Positions 60,788 to 64,000 of a stretch of 64,000 nt of DNA are shown in pieces. Source of the DNA: Oscillospiraceae bacterium. Its GTDB lineage: Bacteria > Bacillota > Clostridia > Oscillospirales > Ruminococcaceae. The notes beneath the pieces were generated by a model that was not told the origin of the DNA, did not search any database, and saw only the letters and a list, made by a program, of their open reading frames with translations. A program made the position numbers and the translations under genes. The stretch is from NCBI GenBank assembly GCA_003531585.1, contig DQFX01000055.1, positions 53,466 through 117,465 on the forward strand. The letters run 5' to 3'. Positions within the stretch are counted from its first letter, which is position 1; the number at the start of each line of letters is the position of its first letter.

Positions 60788-61288
60788 ATGACTAATGATG
60801 TTATAAAGGAGGCTGTTGCTAAGCAGCAGTCAACCGACAGAAAACTTTCTACGGATAATTCCGTGCTGGGCAAGGTTATGACCTTCCATATCAGCGACCA
60901 GATCTACGGTATTGAGATTCAGTATGTCACCGAGATCATAGAAATGCAGCACATCACAAAGGTGCCGCATGTTCCTGGCTACATCAAGGGTATCATCAAC
61001 GTTCGAAGCAAGGTAGTTCCGATCGTTGATATCCGCAGCCGCTTCGGCAAGGAGGAGATCCCCTACACCAGCCGCACCTGCATTATTATTCTCAGCTTCA
61101 ACGAGCTGTCCGTCGGAATAATCGTCGACAGCGTTGCAGACGTTGAAGATATCCACTCCCACGATATCTCCGAAACTCCGGAGAACCGCTCCGTGAACAC
61201 CAATTCCTTTATTCAGTACATGATACGCTCCGGCGACGACGTTAAGCTCATTCTCGACGTTGCCAAGCTGCTTGATGATGAGGGGTGA
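60788..61288 (+). CDS. cheW: Chemotaxis coupling protein CheW
   Basis: A 166-residue adaptor linking receptors to CheA. The CheW fold (about 28-160) has TFHISDQIYGIEIQYVTEII, HVPGYIKGIINVRSKVVPIV and DIRSRFGKEEIPYTSR. The first 28 residues are polar and may be flexible. It lies 13 bp after cheA behind AAGGGAGG. The stop overlaps the GTG just before cheR. Confidence 0.97.
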   Translation: MTNDVIKEAVAKQQSTDRKLSTDNSVLGKVMTFHISDQIYGIEIQYVTEIIEMQHITKVPHVPGYIKGIINVRSKVVPIVDIRSRFGKEEIPYTSRTCIIILSFNELSVGIIVDSVADVEDIHSHDISETPENRSVNTNSFIQYMIRSGDDVKLILDVAKLLDDEG

Positions 61289-61293
61289 CTCCT

Positions 61294-62118
61294 ATGGAGA
61301 TCTCTGACCGCGAATTCCACCGTCTTGTTGACTATATGCACGACAACTTCGGCATCAACCTTTCTTCCAAACGCGTGCTGATACAGGGACGGCTCGGCAA
61401 CATGCTGCGTGAGCGCGGCTTCACCAGCTACGACCAGTATCTCGACGCTGTCATGGCAGATACCTCCGGTGCGGAAGTCACAACGATACTCAACAAACTC
61501 ACAACAAACCACACCTTCTTTATGCGCGAGCCGGAGCATTACACCTACCTTAAAGAGGTAATACTCCCCTGGGCTGTAGCTAACGCCAAAAACCACGAGC
61601 TGCGTATCTGGAGCGCGGGCTGCTCCTCCGGCGAGGAGTGCTACACCACGGCAATGCTTCTTGACGAATACTTCGGCAAGGAAAAAAGCCTGTGGGATAC
61701 GCGTATCCTTGCAACGGATATCTCCAACAGCGTCATGGACAAGGCGAAGGCCGGCGTCTACAACGTTGAGGGCATGAAGGGGCTCAGCCCCGAATGGAAG
61801 CGCCGCTATTTCAGACAGGTAGACAACGAGCACTATGAGATCTGTCAGGAAATAAAGGATCAGATAATCTTCAAGCCTTTCAACCTGATGGAAGAAATGC
61901 CCGAAAAATATAAGCGCCGTCCGTTCGATCTGATATTCTGCCGAAATGTCATGATATACTTCGATCAGCCCACCAAAAACGCGCTGGTCAACCGCTTCTA
62001 CGATGTGCTGAAGCCGGGCGGATATTTCTACATAGGTCACGCGGAGAGCATTCCGCGTGGCGAGACAAAATTCGAATATGTCAAGCCGGCAATCTACCGC
62101 AGAGGGCTTGACACCTGA
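61294..62118 (+). CDS. cheR: Chemoreceptor methyltransferase CheR
   Basis: A 274-residue SAM-dependent methyltransferase that methylates receptor glutamates. The N-terminal helical domain (about 1-75) has VDYMHDNFGINLSSKRVLIQ, and the SAM domain has IWSAGCSSGEECYTTAMLL, IFCRNVMIYFDQPTKNALV and the closing GYFYIGHAESIP. I chose the ATG at 61294, behind GAGGGG; a GTG at 61285 overlaps the cheW stop. Confidence 0.96.
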   Translation: MEISDREFHRLVDYMHDNFGINLSSKRVLIQGRLGNMLRERGFTSYDQYLDAVMADTSGAEVTTILNKLTTNHTFFMREPEHYTYLKEVILPWAVANAKNHELRIWSAGCSSGEECYTTAMLLDEYFGKEKSLWDTRILATDISNSVMDKAKAGVYNVEGMKGLSPEWKRRYFRQVDNEHYEICQEIKDQIIFKPFNLMEEMPEKYKRRPFDLIFCRNVMIYFDQPTKNALVNRFYDVLKPGGYFYIGHAESIPRGETKFEYVKPAIYRRGLDT

Positions 62119-62134
62119 CTGACGGGGGAGAATT

Positions 62135-63166
62135 ATGAAAAAGATCAAGCTGCTTGTGGTCGATGATTCTATCCTGTTCAGAGAAGTGCTGACCCGCTAT
62201 ATCAGGGAGGATTCCCAAATAGATGTGGTAGGCACGGCGGGAGATCCATACTCTGCACGGGATATGATACTGAAATACGAACCGGATGTCATGACGCTTG
62301 ACATTGAAATGCCGCGCATGGACGGCGTTGCATTCCTGAAAAAGCTGCTTCCGCAGTATTATCTGCCGGTGATAACGGTGTCGTCTTCCAATAACATGAA
62401 ACAGGCGGCTCTGGACGCAGGGTGCATAGAGTTTATCCAGAAACCGCTTGCCCGCACCACCGCCGAAATGCAGAGCTTCGCACAGACCATCTGCCGTGCG
62501 GTAAAGAGCGCATACGATCTCCACGGCGACCACTCAAAGGCAGAGGAGCCGGAAGTGGTACATACCAGCTTCTCAACGACCGCGAAGCGGTTTCGCAAAA
62601 ATGACGTCGTGCTTGCACTTGGCGCTTCCACCGGAGGCACCGAGGCGCTGGAACAGGTGATCAAAAATCTGCCTGCGGATTCTCCGGCAACCGTTGTTGT
62701 TCAGCACATGCCTGCGGGATTCACGAAGCTGTATTCCGAGCGGCTCAACAAGAACTGCCCGATGGAGGTCAAGGAAGCCGAGGACGGCGACCGGCTGCGG
62801 CGCGGTCTCGTAATTATCGGGGCAGGCGAACATCATCTGAGGCTTTGCCGGGACTCCAGGGGATACTACGTATCTTCGAAGCCGGGCGAGAAGGTCTCGG
62901 GTCACTGCCCGTCTGTAGACGTTCTTTTCTCAAGCGTCGCTGATACCGCCAAAGCAAACGCCATCGGCGTTATCCTCACCGGAATGGGCCGGGACGGCGC
63001 GGACGGTCTGCTTAAAATGCGGCAGTCAGGAGCGTTCACGATAGGGCAGGACAAGGCGACCTGCGTAGTTTACGGCATGCCGATGGAAGCGTACAATATC
63101 GGCGCTGTGCAGGTTCAGGCTCCGCTTTACAAGATTGCCGATATCATTCAGGATCAGCTTATATGA
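62135..63166 (+). CDS. cheB: Chemotaxis response regulator methylesterase CheB
   Basis: A 343-residue protein. The receiver domain (1-125) has the phospho-acceptor Asp56 in MTLDIEMPRMDG. The esterase domain (about 155-343) has the catalytic Ser165 in ALGASTGG, His191 in VVQHMPAGF and Asp287 in GMGRDGADG. It removes receptor methyl groups and opposes CheR. It is the last che gene; cheY, cheC and cheD are not in the window. Confidence 0.97.
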   Translation: MKKIKLLVVDDSILFREVLTRYIREDSQIDVVGTAGDPYSARDMILKYEPDVMTLDIEMPRMDGVAFLKKLLPQYYLPVITVSSSNNMKQAALDAGCIEFIQKPLARTTAEMQSFAQTICRAVKSAYDLHGDHSKAEEPEVVHTSFSTTAKRFRKNDVVLALGASTGGTEALEQVIKNLPADSPATVVVQHMPAGFTKLYSERLNKNCPMEVKEAEDGDRLRRGLVIIGAGEHHLRLCRDSRGYYVSSKPGEKVSGHCPSVDVLFSSVADTAKANAIGVILTGMGRDGADGLLKMRQSGAFTIGQDKATCVVYGMPMEAYNIGAVQVQAPLYKIADIIQDQLI

Positions 63167-63168
63167 CT

Positions 63169-63197
63169 ATTGACAAAGCAGAATTTAAATGATATAT
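63169..63197 (+). promoter_or_regulatory. Sigma-A promoter of the last gene
   Basis: TTGACA (63169-63174) and TATATA (63192-63197) are 17 bp apart, just after the cheB stop. The gene after it is therefore probably a separate unit. Confidence 0.75.
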
Positions 63198-63230
63198 AGA
63201 ATTTGATAGAACTTTCGAGAGTGAAATTCC

Positions 63231-63743
63231 ATGAAAAGGAAAACCCTTTTGATCGCGGCGGGATTTGTCTTGCTTGCGGTGATAATTCTTGCGGTTTATT
63301 TCATAAATACGCCAAAACAAACGGTATCCTACAAAAAATCTATGCTCACAGATAACATCAGCAGTTTTGAAACGGCGGCAAAAACTGCCATGGCGCTTTA
63401 TGAGGACGGCAACGAGGACGGCGTCTGGCTGTTTACGGTCGATACAGATGCGAATAATCTTGCTTGCTATAATGGCTATGAACATTTGCTCTATCCGTTG
63501 ACCGAGGAGCAGAAAAAAGCGTTTGTGACGGTTAAATCCGTTTTCAGATTAGACCACCTTGGATTTGAGTGTTTATATGTAAATGAGAATTTTGCGACGT
63601 TTGGAATTGCAAACGGCAGAGCCTCGTTTATCTATTCAAAATCCAACCAAAAGCCCGATTTTGTAAATTTGGCTGAAATTACGGATAAAAACCGTGTCTA
63701 TGTTGAAAAGATTACCGATAATTGGTTTTATGCCTGCAAATAA
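63231..63743 (+). CDS. Unknown membrane-anchored protein
   Basis: A 170-residue protein with a Lys-rich N-terminus and one membrane helix or signal anchor (about 7-26, TLLIAAGFVLLAVIILAVYF), then about 140 residues outside the cell. The outer part holds FETAAKTAMALYEDGNEDGV, with one tract rich in Asn/Asp/Glu, and ends NWFYACK. No family recognised. It is lower in GC than the che genes, has its own promoter and lies next to a MITE, so it may be a recent addition. Confidence 0.7.
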   Translation: MKRKTLLIAAGFVLLAVIILAVYFINTPKQTVSYKKSMLTDNISSFETAAKTAMALYEDGNEDGVWLFTVDTDANNLACYNGYEHLLYPLTEEQKKAFVTVKSVFRLDHLGFECLYVNENFATFGIANGRASFIYSKSNQKPDFVNLAEITDKNRVYVEKITDNWFYACK

Positions 63744-63859
63744 TCTTAGTGGCATCCATATTCATCACTTTACAATTTGGCGCTGTTATGCTGATAACAA
63801 TTTTGGCAACTAATCGCAAATCTAAGAGTAACCGTTGATTTTCAAGATAATATCATTTT

Positions 63860-63898
63860 GCGGCTGACACCTTTTTCAGGCTCTCAGCCGCATTTATT
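63860..63898 (+). terminator. Terminator of the last gene
   Basis: GCGGCTGA and TCAGCCGC form an 8-bp stem with a 16-nt loop, followed by ATTTATTATT. The 63744-63859 stretch before it holds no gene. Confidence 0.78.
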
Positions 63899-63901
63899 AT
63901 T

Positions 63902-64000
63902 GGTCACCTCTAAAAACCTTGTTTGAGGGAAAATGTGTATAGTACACCGCCTGCTTCTTCAAACCTCCTCATAAGGCTACAGCCTTACTTCGTCGGCTTT
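63902..64000. mobile_element. MITE copy 2, opposite orientation, cut by window edge
   Basis: GGTCACCTCTAAAAACC plus about 80 bp matches the complement of copy 1 (55791-56020) base by base over most of its right end, including CACCGCCTGCTTCTT and the hairpin TAAGGC-tacag-GCCTTA. The central part of copy 1 (the GCAACA and GCGACGGC hairpins, roughly 75-80 bp) is missing. The left end lies beyond the window. Confidence 0.82.

Noticed and set aside
58978..60873. 631-residue open frame on the minus strand, opposite cheA
   Set aside because: It is a shadow of cheA; its product is Ser/Arg/Cys-rich in the Ala/Pro linker region, and the plus-strand protein has all CheA motifs.
1..64000. tRNA or rRNA genes
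   Set aside because: No cloverleaf with a GGTTCGAATCC-type T-arm and no rRNA-like sequence was found in the intergenic regions.

Overview
The window looks like a chromosomal segment of a motile, low-to-mid-GC Gram-positive anaerobe of the class Clostridia, most likely an Oscillospirales/Ruminococcaceae-type gut bacterium. The support is a complete S10-spc-alpha ribosomal operon with clostridial features (a KOW-domain gene between map and infA, non-zinc S4, zinc-type S14 and L36), a single-chain SecDF, FtsEX next to a PucR/CdaR-type regulator, strong AGGAGG ribosome-binding sites, sigma-A promoters with 17-bp spacers, and a lipid-anchored GH5 cellulase. The genus assignment is inference. No rRNA, tRNA or CRISPR array was seen.

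Layout: 1-5104 (minus strand): metG, a short palindromic repeat element, then a tightly coupled string of an unknown gene, tatD, a GNAT acetyltransferase, a CBS/CorC protein and the 5' part of nth. 5263-17202 (plus): a promoter and an unusually structured leader before a PucR-type regulator, then ftsE-ftsX-ctpA, greA-lysS, small membrane proteins and secDF; one ferritin-like gene lies on the minus strand. 17391-33988 (minus): the whole S10-spc-alpha cluster (31 genes, rpsJ to rplQ) behind one clear promoter, with hairpins in all its long spacers. 34188-41594 (minus): lysC, a DUF115/Maf-like gene, thyA, a Nudix gene, a NYN nuclease with six LOTUS domains, and an aspartoacylase-like gene.

41719-54044 (plus): flagellin behind a textbook sigma-28 promoter and a structured leader, followed by nine genes that look like a flagellin or surface-glycan decoration cluster: a CDP-glycerol glycerophosphotransferase-like protein, pyruvyltransferase, F420-hydrogenase-beta-like Fe-S protein, three methyltransferases, a class V aminotransferase, a cytidylyltransferase-like enzyme and a TPR glycosyltransferase. 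The gene set suggests that a nucleotide-activated phospho-amine (compare the phospho-N-methyl-threonine on Clostridioides difficile type A flagellin) is built and attached; this is the best candidate in the window for an undescribed pathway.

54066-64000: a GH5 lipoprotein gene, a 61-residue orphan protein, a 230-bp hairpin-bearing MITE (a second, internally shorter copy runs off the window end), a FlhB C-domain/FliK-like pair on the minus strand, then a cheA-cheW-cheR-cheB operon and an unknown membrane-anchored protein. The flagellar, glycan and chemotaxis genes between about 38.8 and 63.2 kb form a motility neighbourhood, broken up by amino-acid and nucleotide metabolism genes.
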